Below, in pieces: positions 52,728-63,420 of a DNA stretch of 64,000 nt. Below the pieces are notes generated by a model. The model did no database searches. It was not told the origin of the DNA and was given only the letters and a program-made list of their open reading frames with translations. The DNA lies in NCBI GenBank assembly GCA_027257055.1, contig JAPVLO010000003.1:9489501-9553500 (forward strand), in the 5' to 3' direction. Position 1 is the stretch's first letter; each line of letters opens with the position of its first letter. Made by a program: the position numbers and the translations under genes. The stretch is from Cephalopachus bancanus (lineage: Eukaryota > Chordata > Mammalia > Primates > Tarsiidae).

Positions 52728-53016
52728 TTTTTTTTTTTTTGAGTTGGAGTCTCACTCGGTCGCCCAGACTGGAGTGCAGTGGCTGCTCCCGGCCACCACA
52801 GCCTCCACCTGCTGGGATCCGGCTATCCTTCCGCCTCAGCCTTCCGAGTAGCTGGAATTACAGGCACGCGCTACCACGCCCGGCTGATTTTTGATTTATT
52901 GTAGAGATGAGGTCTTGCCAAGTTCCCCAGGCGGGTCTCGAACCCGCAGGCTCAGGCAATCCACTCACCTCAGCCTCCCAAGGCGCGGGATTACAGGCTG
53001 AGCCACCGAGCCCGGC
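52728..53016 (-). mobile_element. Young lemur-type Alu, second of the pair
   Basis: Third copy of the target string (TGAATGTTCTTTT) at 53017-53029. The two Alus differ at several positions, so this is not a simple recent duplication of one copy. Confidence 0.93.
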
Positions 53017-53769
53017 TGAATGTTCTTTTTAAAGATAAAAGCACAGTTCACCAAATTCAGGATATTTAGAAAAGGTCAAAATACCCATCTCTTAACTTAG
53101 GACTTATAAGATATTGTTCAAGAGTTTACTTAGTTTTAACAATGGCAACTGAAATGTAGCATGCATGAATATTTATGCAGAGTGCAGAAAAGGATTCTTT
53201 GATAACGAAATTAGTCCACAGCCTTTCCCCACCCCTTGAATGTAACCCTGGGATAAATAGCAGCTGACCTTTTAAAATTACGTTTGCAAAAACATGTCCC
53301 AAGCCACCCTAGGTGCTTTTGATTTTTAAATGTGCTAAGATAGCTCAGAAAAATGCAATCATTAATGTTAATAGACTGATTTGAGAGTGATTTGAGACTA
53401 AAGAGTTATCTGTTTACTGAAATGTTTTGATGCAATGATAATTAATATAAGGTTGATTTCAGTGTTATGGTAATTAAGACTCACTGTGTGTACTTTTAAA
53501 TGCAGGCTTAGCAGTTATTGTTTTGGGATGATTCTTTTAAAGGATTACCTTCATGGAATTGAGCTAACTTCAAGTGTCGCCTTGTGAAAACTGAAGAAAT
53601 CTCAAAGTTCTGTTCCCCATCACATGGGCACAACAGAGATTCAAAGATTTTTGGCTTCTGAGTATTCGTTTGATAGGTTTTTAGAAGTTTCTCCCTCCTT
53701 TGGATTTTACTCTGTAGTACTTTAAAAAGAAACATTCAACAAATATGTGTGAACTTAAAGAAGTTCAGC

Positions 53770-53945
53770 ACTTTCATATATGAATATATATATTATCTCA
53801 TTTAATTCTCCCAATTACTCTATGATAATAGGTTTTATCCCAGCTTACAGACAAGGTATAGTGATGTTAAATATTAGCTTGTCTAAGAATATACTGCTAG
53901 AAATAAGTGGCAAAGCTAGAATAGGAACTAGAACTTTCTGGCTGT
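53770..53945 (-). repeat. MIR SINE, antisense
   Basis: 'attatctcatttaattctcc', 'agcttacagacaaggtatag' and 'agtggcaaagctagaatagg' fit antisense MIR. Confidence 0.7.
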
Positions 53946-54210
53946 ATTATTTTCATCTAGTGGCCCAGCTGCCTCCTTTTATGGATTATTTCTTCTCAGT
54001 CATCTTGCAACCTGGTATTCAAACCATATCTTTACTCTGTCTTTACCTGTAGTTTTTTTGCTCATTTCTTGATTACCTGTGCTCTGGTTCTTAAATATTT
54101 TAAGATCTTGTCATCTTTCATTCATCTCTACCATCAAATCTTTGTTTACACGTTTATCTCTTCATTAATATTTGTACTTCTATTTCTTCCCTTAGTTTCA
54201 ATGTTGTTTT

Positions 54211-54979
54211 TTTTTTTAATAATCAGTATTTTTTATTATGGTTTTGTGGGGTACAGTTAAGGGTTAGGTGTACAATTACGTTTCATTCAGGCACCCTGTT
54301 GATAAGAGGTGTTTTCCCAGCCCCAGACAGATATTTGCTACCGTTAATCCCATCCCCCTCCCCCCCATAGTTTCCCAGTACCGTCAGTCATTTTCTTATA
54401 GTATTACATTGGATGTTCAAGGTCCATTATATGAGTGAGAACATGTGATATTCTGATCTTTGTTTCTGTGAGAGGTCACTCAGTATTATAGACTCTAGTT
54501 CCATCCAGGTTGCTGCGAAATTCATGATTTTGTTCTTTTTTATGGCTGCGTAGTATTCCATCGTGTATATGTACCACATTTTTTAAATCCAGTCCTCTTT
54601 TGATGGGCAGCATGGTTGTTTCCAAGTTCTTGCTATTGTGAACAACGCTGCGATAAACATACGTGTGTAGGTATCTTTTTTATAGAGTGATTTGTGTTCT
54701 TCAGGGTATATTCCCAGTAGGGGGATTGCAGGGTCATATGGAAGGTCAATTTTTAGAGCTTTTAGGAATCGCCACACTGCTTTCCACAGAGGTTGCACTA
54801 GTTTACACTCCCACCAACAGTGTAGAAGTGTTCCCTTTTCACCACACCCTCTCCAGCAGCTGTTATTTTTTGAGTTGTTGATAATTGCCATTCTGACTGG
54901 AGTTAGGTGGTATCTCAGTGTGGTTTTGATTTGCATCTCCCTGATGATTAGTGAGGTTGAGCATTTCTTCATGTGTTTG
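54211..54979 (-). mobile_element. L1 3' segment of a 5'-inverted (twin-primed) insertion
   Basis: Antisense L1 from an oligo-T tail (54207-54217) through 3' UTR to the ORF2 C-terminal region; the minus strand reads [13 protein letters not shown] and [20 protein letters not shown]. It stops abruptly at 54979, where the adjoining L1 sequence is in the opposite orientation. The left target-site copy is TCAATGTTGTTTT at 54198-54210. Confidence 0.92.
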
Positions 54980-55364
54980 GTTAACTCCAAATGGATCAGA
55001 GACCTAAATGTAAAACCTCAAACCATAAGAACCTTAGAAAAGGAAGGAAATACTCTCATGGAAATCGGAACTGGCATCCAATTCCTGTACAAAACCCGAA
55101 ACCCACAGGACTTAAGAGAGAAGATAGACAAATGGGACCTTATTAAACTGACAAGCTTCTGCAAAACCAAAGAAATCATCAAGAGAGCAGGGAGACAGCC
55201 TACAGACTGGGAAAAAGTATTTGCCAACTCTAGATCTGACAAAGGCTTAACATCCTGGATCTACAAGGAACTGAATCGTACTGAAAAGAAGAAAACAAAC
55301 AACCCCATTATAAAATGGGCAAAAGATATGAACAGACACTTCACAAAAGAAGACATTCGAGAAG
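54980..55364 (+). mobile_element. L1 5' segment of the same insertion, inverted
   Basis: Sense L1 ORF2 sequence, starting 'ttaactccaaatggatcaga' and ending at 'gaagacattcgag', is the part of L1 immediately 5' of the 54211-54979 segment, but flipped. The right target-site copy TCAATGTTTTT begins at 55365. An apparent 236-residue frame at 54692-55402 reads straight across the inversion junction and is spurious. Confidence 0.92.
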
Positions 55365-55561
55365 TCAATGTTTTTCTAACGATTGAATTGCCTAGAACTT
55401 AAGAGTGTTTTCCAAAGTAAATTGCTATCAGCCTTCCTGAGAGCTGTTGTTCACATTTGAACTTTCATTAATATTTTGAAATTACTGGGCATATACTTAC
55501 CCTGCTTTAAAAATTGTATGTAATAATTGTACTTTAAATTATTTTCTATTAAGGGAATAAA

Positions 55562-55701
55562 CAAGTGGATCTCAGCCCTAGCTATACATTAGAGTCAGCT
55601 AGAATCTTTAAAATAAAAAACCACCCATTTCTTGGCCACACCTCAATGATTCTGATATAATCTCTGTGATTCTGATGTTCAGCCAAGGTTGAGACCCACT
55701 G
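55562..55701. mobile_element. hAT-type MITE (MER5-like)
   Basis: A 140-bp element starting 'aagtggatctcagccctagc' and ending 'aaggttgagacccactg', inverted ends typical of the MER5 group (ancestral CAGTGGTTCTCAA...). The inner parts 'cattagagtcagctagaatc' and 'ggccacacctcaatgattct' fit. Confidence 0.8.
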
Positions 55702-56010
55702 TTGTAGGCACTGGTAAACCACTGAAAAATGTTGAGGAAGAAGTAATATGACGGGGTTTAGAAAGATGGCCCTGCCAGCTAATGTTAAAGAAGACATGGA
55801 GGGGGAACAGGTTTTGGGCAGATCACTTTGGAGTCTGATGCAGTAATGCAGATAAGAGGTGAAAACCCTGATTTAGGTAATGCTAAAGTAGAGGAAGAGT
55901 GAGGTTGAAGCAGTAGGATCAGTAACATTTATCAATGATGTTATCAGTGTTGTAGGCAAGTGAGAGACAGTTCAAGGATGACCAAGAGGTTCTGGTTTTA
56001 GGGGTTCAGA
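55702..56010 (-). repeat. L2, antisense
   Basis: Purine-rich antisense L2: 'tcactttggagtctgatgca', 'gtaatgcagataagaggtga', directly abutting the MER5-like element. Confidence 0.55.
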
Positions 56011-56404
56011 ATAGGGTTTTTCAGCTCCAGTCCTATTTCAGCTTCTAGGTTCTCAGCCACAATTTCTGTTCACGTCAGGGAGCAAGAGTGGGATGGATAA
56101 ACAAGGTACTGCCTTATTAGTAGCTGAACAGGCACTCCCTGGTAAAAATGATTTGCAGAATGGAGCTGGAGCCACATGGGCTAGTTACTTCCCATCTAGG
56201 ATGGTCTGACTTCATCTTGTCTCAGGAAGAGGTATATGTCAGAAGAGAAGAGAGGAAGAGAGAAGATAGATCTACCTGGATCAAATCTGCCCAGACCAAC
56301 TTACCACAGAAAAGCAAGAAATAGGGGAGGCCACATGGCCCTAACGGGAGTGCTTACCATGGAAAAACGGAAGATTCAGGGACCCTTTACCACTTACCTG
56401 ATAG

Positions 56405-56600
56405 TTACTGCTGCTATCTAGGAGCTAGACACTATCTCAGCACTTGACACGTAGAAACTCATTTAATTCTCACAGTTACTCAAGGAAGTAGACCCTATTG
56501 TTATCACATTCCCATTTTACAGATAAGGAAACAGAGGCGCAGAGATTTGTTCACTAACTGTCTAAGATTACACAGTGGCAGCATTGAACCCAGGAGAGAA
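56405..56600 (-). repeat. MIR SINE, antisense
   Basis: 'ttttacagataaggaaacag' and 'gattacacagtggcagcatt' mark it clearly. Confidence 0.8.
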
Positions 56601-57302
56601 GAGGAAGGCAAGGCTACAAGTGGTAGACCCTCCTTTGTTGCCTGGATTTGGAAACAATAGAAGTTGTTCAGAACATGGATCTGTAGGACACAGTGAACTT
56701 CACTTGCCAGTAAAACGTGGTCTCATCAATACCTCAGGCTCTGACCAAATAAGTTAGCATTACCTCTCCCTCTCATGCATTGTCAGGAAGCTATGATGAA
56801 GAACAAGCATGGAGAAGAGAACTTAGAGCCCTCCATTCCATTTCTGGTCTGTTCAGTTCAGTAGATAAGTAATGCCACTATTGGAGAGAGTGTATATGCA
56901 GGAATGGCAAATAGTTTGGAGAAATGTGGAATGAGAAAATGAGTTTTGGACATGTAGAATTTGTGGGTAAGGATAAACAGTTGGAAATGCAGGGTGGGGA
57001 TTTTGGAGAATGATCTGGGTTTAGGAGACATCATTACATAGTTTATCCCATCAGACTACTTTCAAGGACTTTTTTTGTTTTATAGCATTAGTCTGGTTCC
57101 CGGGCCATGATGTTTCTACTTCATTAACTATTGTTGAGCATGCAGCACAAAGAGAGATTCACTGCAGTATTTAGTCACCTATTTGATGTCTGTTCTTTGC
57201 CAGGATCATAGAATAGAAAGAATAGCATGACAAAAGTTATTGTAAGGTTACCTGATTCAAATGACTGCCTACTTTCTGTCAAATCCATTTCTTTTACTCT
57301 TT

Positions 57303-57395
57303 TTTTAAAAGTAATAAAATGCTCATAACACCATATTTACCATTTTAATTATTTTTATATAGTTCAGTTAAATTCATTTGCTTTTAATCTATTTT
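57303..57395 (-). mobile_element. Old L1 3'-end fragment
   Basis: Short antisense old-L1 match: 'aatgctcataacaccatatt' and 'taccattttaattattttta'. Confidence 0.5.
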
Positions 57396-57504
57396 TGCTT
57401 GTTTCCCTCAGTTACTGTAGTAAACCAAATGGGTATGAACTTCTCTCTGCAAGTATACTCTTAGCAGTATTGCTCTGTATCTCTTTTTCCTTAAGGTTAT
57501 AAAA

Positions 57505-57635
57505 TTTTGGAAGAGGAAAGCCTTTAGAGATGATTATAATCCAATCCTGTAACCAGTAAGGAAACTGAGGTTCAGGGAATTCAAAGCTACTTGCCCAGGA
57601 TCATAAGGAGTATCGGTGCAAAGTTAGGATAGTAG
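57505..57635 (-). repeat. MIR-like ancient SINE, antisense
   Basis: 'agtaaggaaactgaggttca' and 'ctacttgcccaggatcataa' match the MIR core or a related ancient SINE. Confidence 0.55.
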
Positions 57636-59539
57636 GTTCTAAGTATTCTTTGTGTTTTTTTCATTGCTCTAGCTGCCCATGAAATGGAACCTCTGATTTT
57701 GTTCCTTCTTGTCCCGTTGGTTTCTTTTCTCTCTCTCTCAATTCTTTTGGACTAAATCTTGTGTTTGTACATGCTCAATAAATGTTATTGAGTGGATATT
57801 TCCTAGACTTTCAATCATTCATGGCTTTCCTTTTTCCTCTTTCTTAGAGCAAGGTGTCCTATTAAACTTTAAAGAAAAAAATCCAGAAATCTAGCAGATT
57901 GGCAGCAGTTTAAAATTTTTGTTTTGGTTTGTTTGTATAAATATTAATTTGGCATCAGGCTTTTTAATCCTGTTCTATCTGCCAGATCCTAATATCCTTT
58001 CTAGTATTCGGGTTCTCAGAAAAGGATGTACAGAAGCCAAGTGTCCCTTCAGTTCCCAAGCGCTGATTGAGATATGGATGTTTAGAGGTAAAGGAGATAG
58101 TACTAGAGAAGAAGAGGGCATATTTTTATTAATCCTTGGTAGAGGACTGCAAGCATAACTCTTTTTTACCATCTTTTTATATTGAAACATTTTGCCATAT
58201 TCATATACTACTTCCCTCCAAAACTAAATGAAGGCCTTCTGCATTACTTAGTTGCCTAGTAAAGGCTCCAGGTGTAAAATTCAAACATGCTTGTGAAATA
58301 AAAGTGTATCCTATTTTTTTACTAATAATGAATAAACTAAGCAAAAGCTCTTATTTAAGTAGAACTAGACCTTGTGATACAAAGAAAGAATGAGCACAGT
58401 TCATTAATTAGCAGATTGTCTTTCTCCCACTTAAGCAATGTAGATACTTACTAGTTGCCAGGTCTTGCCTGTGACCCACCATCCCTGTGTCTCTTTATCT
58501 GATTTGAGTCACCTGCTTGTGAGTAGATTTGTCTGTTCTTCCTTAAAATAGCAGCCCTGAAAGCACTTCCGTAGTTCAGTCATTTTAACGTTTCAGCCAT
58601 GGTGCTTTTCCTTGCTAATAGTCTTACTTTCTCTTTAGTGATTGCTTCCTACTATATGCTTATAAAAGCTTTCCTTTTCCTCCTTATCATTTGCTTCATT
58701 AATGTGATTTCCTTCTGTTGAATGTTTTTTTCCTCCCCTCTCTATGGAGCCATTAAATTATTGAGTGTATTCTGTAAAGTTTCTCTCACCCAATTTTAAT
58801 TTCATGTACAACATTTTTTCTCTTTTGAAACTGTATTGCCTCCTGCATTTGGATTTTAGAATTTTCCTTTTTAAGGAGATTGTATTTTTAATTATATTTG
58901 GCCTACTTCCTCATTGTCAGTGCTTGTGCCATATGGAAAGTCCTTAGGATAATAGTCATGGTTTCTTTCCATCTTATTAACTTACTATTCTCCTTCCTTT
59001 CCCCCCTGCAGTTTCTTCCCTCCCTACTCTAATGCTTCTGGAGGCTGCTAAGAAATTTAAATGGCCTATGTGAAAATATGTCGGTGTCTCATTTTAGCAT
59101 ATATATGTAACATTTCTAATTTATAAAGTACCTATATCCCAGAGGGATATGAGGTAGCTTATGATAAAGGAAAAAAACAAAAAAACAAAAAACCACATGT
59201 CCAACAGTACTGTTAAAAATAGTCAGGAAGGAAAATCAGAACCATTTAAAGAAATCTGTAACAGAACATGCTTGTCAAACATAAGAAATTCCTATAAAAA
59301 GTGAAAGAAGAACATAACCTTTTAATTATGCAATGGCTTTGCTATTTTAGAAGTGAAAGAAGATTGTAATTGTGGTCTGAAAATATTTTTATGTAGTAAC
59401 AGAATTACTGACATTATTTCTTACTTTTCCCCCTAGAAATTTTTGCTCTAAAATAGAGAACTGAAGGGGTTTTTGTGTCTCCAATTACTGTTGTTAACCT
59501 CTTTAGTTCTGACTTTCTCATTCAAATTTACTGCTAACA

Positions 59540-59755
59540 ACTGCCATTTATTGATCACCTGCCATGTACCAGACACTCAGCTAAGGATTGGATATGTGTT
59601 GTCTCCTTTAGTTCTCATCATTAGGCTGCAAGATAGATGGTATTATTCTGTGTGAGAGATGAGGAAGGAACAGAGTCTAAGTAGGTAATTGGATCAAAAT
59701 CACATAAGGTAGTAAGAGTGAGGGTTTAAATCCAAGGCTTTCTGAATAGTGAGTC
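59540..59755 (-). repeat. MIR SINE, antisense
   Basis: 'tttattgatcacctgccatg' and 'gagatgaggaaggaacagag' fit antisense MIR. Confidence 0.7.
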
Positions 59756-60149
59756 CATTCTCTTTCTGTTACTCTGTGATGCTTCTTGTTAAAGAAATGT
59801 ATTGGAAGGGTTAGCCATTAAAACTTCTAATACTTAGCTCCCTTTCCAATTTTTGCTGAGTGCATGGTTTCCTAATTTGGGATTTCAGGATGTGCTTAAA
59901 ATGGTACATGGGTTTGTACATGTGTATGTATGTAGAAGATTAAATTTTTTTTTCTTGTGTCTTAGTACTGGGTTGAAGTTCTGAGGTGGGATTCATTGCC
60001 CTACAGTGTCCTTGGAAGAGTCAGGAGAGGGGGAGAGGGACAACAGGGTGAGTGTGAATGATGAGTGAGTACTGACCAGCTATGCCTAACCCTAGTGCTA
60101 GCAGTTAGCTACTGCTTTAGGCAGAAGGATACAAAAATTCATTAAAAAC

Positions 60150-60345
60150 ATATACTTTATGTGTAGTATATATCATCTCATGTAATTTTCACAACAGCCT
60201 TTATGGTAAGTGGTTTTAGCCCCAACTAAAAATCGGTAAACTGAGACAGAGAGAATGAAGCAAATTTGTCCAAGGTCACAAAAATAGAAAATGGAGTCTT
60301 CAGTATTCCATTGATCAACACAGGTTTTTCTGACCCCAGATCCCA
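60150..60345 (-). repeat. MIR SINE, antisense
   Basis: 'catctcatgtaattttcaca', 'taaactgagacagagagaat' and 'ttgtccaaggtcacaaaaat'. Confidence 0.7.
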
Positions 60346-60379
60346 CCATTTTTCCCTTATAACATGTTCTCATTTCTAA

Positions 60380-60600
60380 CAACAATAATAGTTAATATAT
60401 ATTCAGCTCTTACTATGTGCCAGGCAGATTTCTTGCCACTTTACTGGATTATGTCATTTAATCGTTACACTAGCCAGAGGAGCTATTATTATCTTCATTT
60501 TATAGGTGAGTAAACTGAGGCAGAATTTGAAGTATCTTGGCCAGGATCATGAGTTAGATAGTAGCAAATTGGATTGTCCCTATCTGTTTGTTCCGAGTCT
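60380..60600 (-). repeat. MIR SINE, antisense
   Basis: 'cttactatgtgccaggcaga', 'tataggtgagtaaactgagg' and 'tatcttggccaggatcatga'. A second MIR in the same orientation just downstream of the one at 60150. Confidence 0.75.
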
Positions 60601-60664
60601 ACTTTCTTACAAAGAGTAGTTTCAGGAAGTCTCTACCGACTAGAACTGTGTTCTCTACTCTTGT

Positions 60665-60885
60665 TTTCTGCTTTATTTTATTATTGAGATATGGGGTACA
60701 AGTCAGGATTAAGTACACGTAAGTAGTCTACTTGCAGGAGAAGTTTGAGCCTCCAACTGGTCCTCACTTCCCTTGGTTTAGGATCAGGTACACTTTGTGA
60801 TGCTTCTTAACCCCCAACCCCCCACCCCCGCCCGGCAGTGTCCCTCCATTGCTGATCCCTCCCTTGTAGCATTGTGTTTGTTTTT
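60665..60885 (-). mobile_element. L1 3' UTR fragment
   Basis: Antisense L1 3' end similar to 15180-15370 in this window: both hold 'gtttgagcctcc', 'ggatcaggta' or close variants, and 'ccggcagt'. Only about 220 bp of 3' UTR is present, so this is a very short 5'-truncated copy. Confidence 0.75.
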
Positions 60886-60899
60886 TTAGGTAAGTATAT

Positions 60900-60932
60900 T
60901 TGGGTGTGTGGGTGTGTGTGGGGGGGGGGTGT
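60900..60932. repeat. GT/G-rich low-complexity tract
   Basis: 'gggtgtgtgggtgtgtgtgg' running into about ten G residues. Confidence 0.9.
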
Positions 60933-61596
60933 ACTTTTCCCTGAGGAATTGCCTATGAGTATAAGCATTTACCACTAGGCCTGAGATCTAGCAGGGCTAT
61001 TTAGATAAGTACAACTCATGATACGTGGCTGTGATGAATTAAACAGTGATAATCTCTGCTTTCTTAGCCACTTTTCTAAAGATAACAAAAACTCAACCTT
61101 TTAATAACCAGACCACAAGAATAGTTCTTAACCCCAATCTTTCCCCCCCCAATACAATCTATTTATCAGTAGTGATTCACTTTACTTCCCGTGCTTATGC
61201 CCAATAGCCTGCTGTTGAGTGTAAGCTTTTATTGCTTTGTTTTGGTCAGTGCATGCTTGGCTTAACAAGCATGATGCAGTTCTGAAGTATCTACCATTTG
61301 CCTTTGGTACTGTGATAAAGCATATTCTCATGAAGTGACCTTTGCAGTACACAAAGACAGTATCTTACTCTCCTTCAGTCTCCAATATTAAGAGCGTGGC
61401 AGTGCTTCATGATGTAATTCTTTGGCTTGTATTCAGCTTTATTGCAAGAAGGAAACAGAAGCGTTGTGTGCACTGAAGTGATAATGATTCAAAACCCACA
61501 TACCCATTGTTCTTAGGATTTTTTCCTTTCATCCTTTGCTGTTGTTCATTTAACAGAACCCCTTTACAACTCAATAAAACTAAATAATTGAGAAAG

Positions 61597-61760
61597 CTGG
61601 GTTTGATTCTATACACTGATCTTTACTAGTTTTGATGGCCTTGTGTAACTTGTTTAGCCTCTCTGGCCTCAGTTTCCTCATCTTGAGGATTAGAAATAAT
61701 GTATGATAAGCACCAGCTTTACAGTGTGGCATAGAGCAGATGTTCAATATAGAGAAACTG
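61597..61760 (+). repeat. MIR SINE
   Basis: 'tggcctcagtttcctcatct' within a sense MIR, about 260 bp upstream of exon 3. Confidence 0.75.
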
Positions 61761-62021
61761 CTATTATTATTAAAAAATGCAAAGACGATCTCATGTTGTA
61801 AAAGCTTTGGATTTGTTTTGTTATTGTAGTAAATAGTGTTTCCCTGTGGACGTCTTTGTGCTGCTTTGTGCAATCCAGGGAAAACAGTGGAATAGTGTTT
61901 GCAATCAGGAAAGATAGCTCTTTGTTCCGTTCAACAGACAAAAGAAGCTCTTTATCGTATCAGCTAGTGACTGTTGCTATTGAAATGGTTTATTTGTATG
62001 TTTTTTCTGTTTCTTTCCTAG

Positions 62022-62164
62022 GGATTTATTTGTGGCTTTTCAGTAGCAACAGGTGCAGCAGCAAGACTAGTGTCGGGATACGACAGCTATGGAAATATCT
62101 GTGGGCAGAAAAATGCAAAGTTGGAAGGAATACCAAACAGTGGCATGGACCACACCCATCGGAA
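62022..62164 (+). CDS. SLC44A1: SLC44A1 (CTL1) coding exon 3
   Basis: This 143-bp exon encodes 47 full codons plus two bases (phase 2 at its 3' end). The peptide starts [20 protein letters not shown] and continues [20 protein letters not shown] then GMDHTHR, joining exon 2 in frame. [14 protein letters not shown] completes transmembrane helix 1; the rest, with the [11 protein letters not shown] segment typical of the CTL/SLC44 family, begins the first extracellular loop. The acceptor is a strong pyrimidine tract ending 'tttctttcctag' (AG at 62020-62021) and the donor is GTGAGT at 62165, splitting the next Lys codon (AA|..). The reading frame is open, so the gene looks functional as far as it can be seen. 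Later exons lie beyond the window. A 110-residue open frame at 61856-62188 overlaps this exon in the correct frame but includes unspliced intron, so its ends are not real. Confidence 0.96.
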
Positions 62165-63049
62165 GTGAGTAGACTTGCTGAATGGTGAACACTGGAAACT
62201 TTGAAAGGGGTACAGAGAAAATCTTGCTTTTCTTCCTGCTTTAAAGATAATATCCTACTGAATATTATTTTTACATGACACTTGTCTTTTTTTTTTAGCT
62301 GTACATTTGAGTCATTCTTGGTTTTGCTCTGCAAATACATTCTCCAGGAATTTAGCTGGAGAATGTTAAAATGGGCTACCTCAATGAGAGACAGATGGTA
62401 ATGGATTTTGTAATATTAAAGTTAGAAAAACGTTTTGTGATGTATTCTTTATAAGTACACAACAGTTTCCAATTTTATAAAAGATGCATTTTCTTTGTCA
62501 GACTTTAAATTTTGCTTGGGGTCCTCAGTATTCATCTTTTGAATTTCATTAAATTCCTGACTTAATTGACTTTTTCTTCAAAAGAGCCATCATTTTGTTT
62601 TTCATGTTTATGGAGAAAATATATTTCATCTAGCATATTTTTTGTGTGATGTCAATATATTTGTTCAAACTGTATATTTATGCCCCATCAAACTTTATTA
62701 GACATCTTAAGTATCAAATTAGATATTCAGAATTAACCAAACTAACTTTAAGGTAATAGGTTGAGCAATCCAGTTATTATACCTTATAGAAAAAGAGTAA
62801 GCAGATAACCATTTTTTTAGGTTATTGGTCTATGATGAGGCATTTTCCAGGAAGATAATATGTAATAATTATATTTATTATTATATAAATCTGGTGGTGA
62901 AATCTGGGTCCCGACTTGGAAGTGTAAGATTAATATGATAATTTCACAAACTTGAATGAATCCAAATAGTTAATTATTTCTCAGTTATTCCTCCCACTCG
63001 TGAAGAAGAGATAATGCAGTTCAAGTAAATAAAAACATAAAAAACAATA

Positions 63050-63185
63050 ATGAGTATTTGCATAGTAAGCATATGACACCAGCCTGTGAGGTAGTTATAA
63101 CAGAGACTTAGAAAGATTGAATTGACTTTCCCGAAGTCACACGTCTGGTGGGCAGTAGAATATCCAGCTCAGACATGAGTTTTTC
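63050..63185 (-). repeat. MIR SINE, antisense
   Basis: 'cagcctgtgaggtagttata' and 'ttgactttcccgaagtcaca' fit a degraded antisense MIR. Confidence 0.6.
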
Positions 63186-63349
63186 TCTTGATGAGCATGC
63201 ACCTGCATCCCTTGAGAGACGTGAAAATTGGACTCTTAGCAATTTAGGGGATTGTTTCATTTATTCTTCTTTATGATTGCCTCATGAAAGTAACACAAAT
63301 TTTAGACCACATGCTATTTCTTATAGCAAGACTATCCACATTTTTTGTT

Positions 63350-63420
63350 TACTTATTATTTTGAAATAATTTTAGACTCATAGAAGTTGCAAAAATAGTA
63401 CAGAGTTCCACTGTACTGTT
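63350..63420 (-). mobile_element. Old L1 fragment
   Basis: Short antisense old-L1-like stretch: 'ttgaaataattttagactca' followed by 'aatagtacagagttccactg'. Confidence 0.45.

Larger units (their letters stand above)
56601..59539. other. Intron 2 stretch, mostly unrecognised
   Basis: Apart from the small L1 and MIR-like fragments listed at 57303 and 57505, no feature is identified. Confidence 0.5.
51130..62021 (+). other. SLC44A1: SLC44A1 intron 2
   Basis: This 10,892-bp intron is bounded by GTAAGG and a polypyrimidine-AG acceptor, in phase 0. It holds a GT repeat close to the 5' splice site, two young Alus, a 5'-inverted L1, a hAT-type MITE, L2 and many MIR fragments. It contains no recognisable coding exon. 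Confidence 0.93.

Noticed and set aside
54692..55402. 236-residue open frame on the plus strand
   Set aside because: It reads antisense L1 and then sense ORF2 across the inversion junction at 54979/54980; an accident of the twin-primed insertion.
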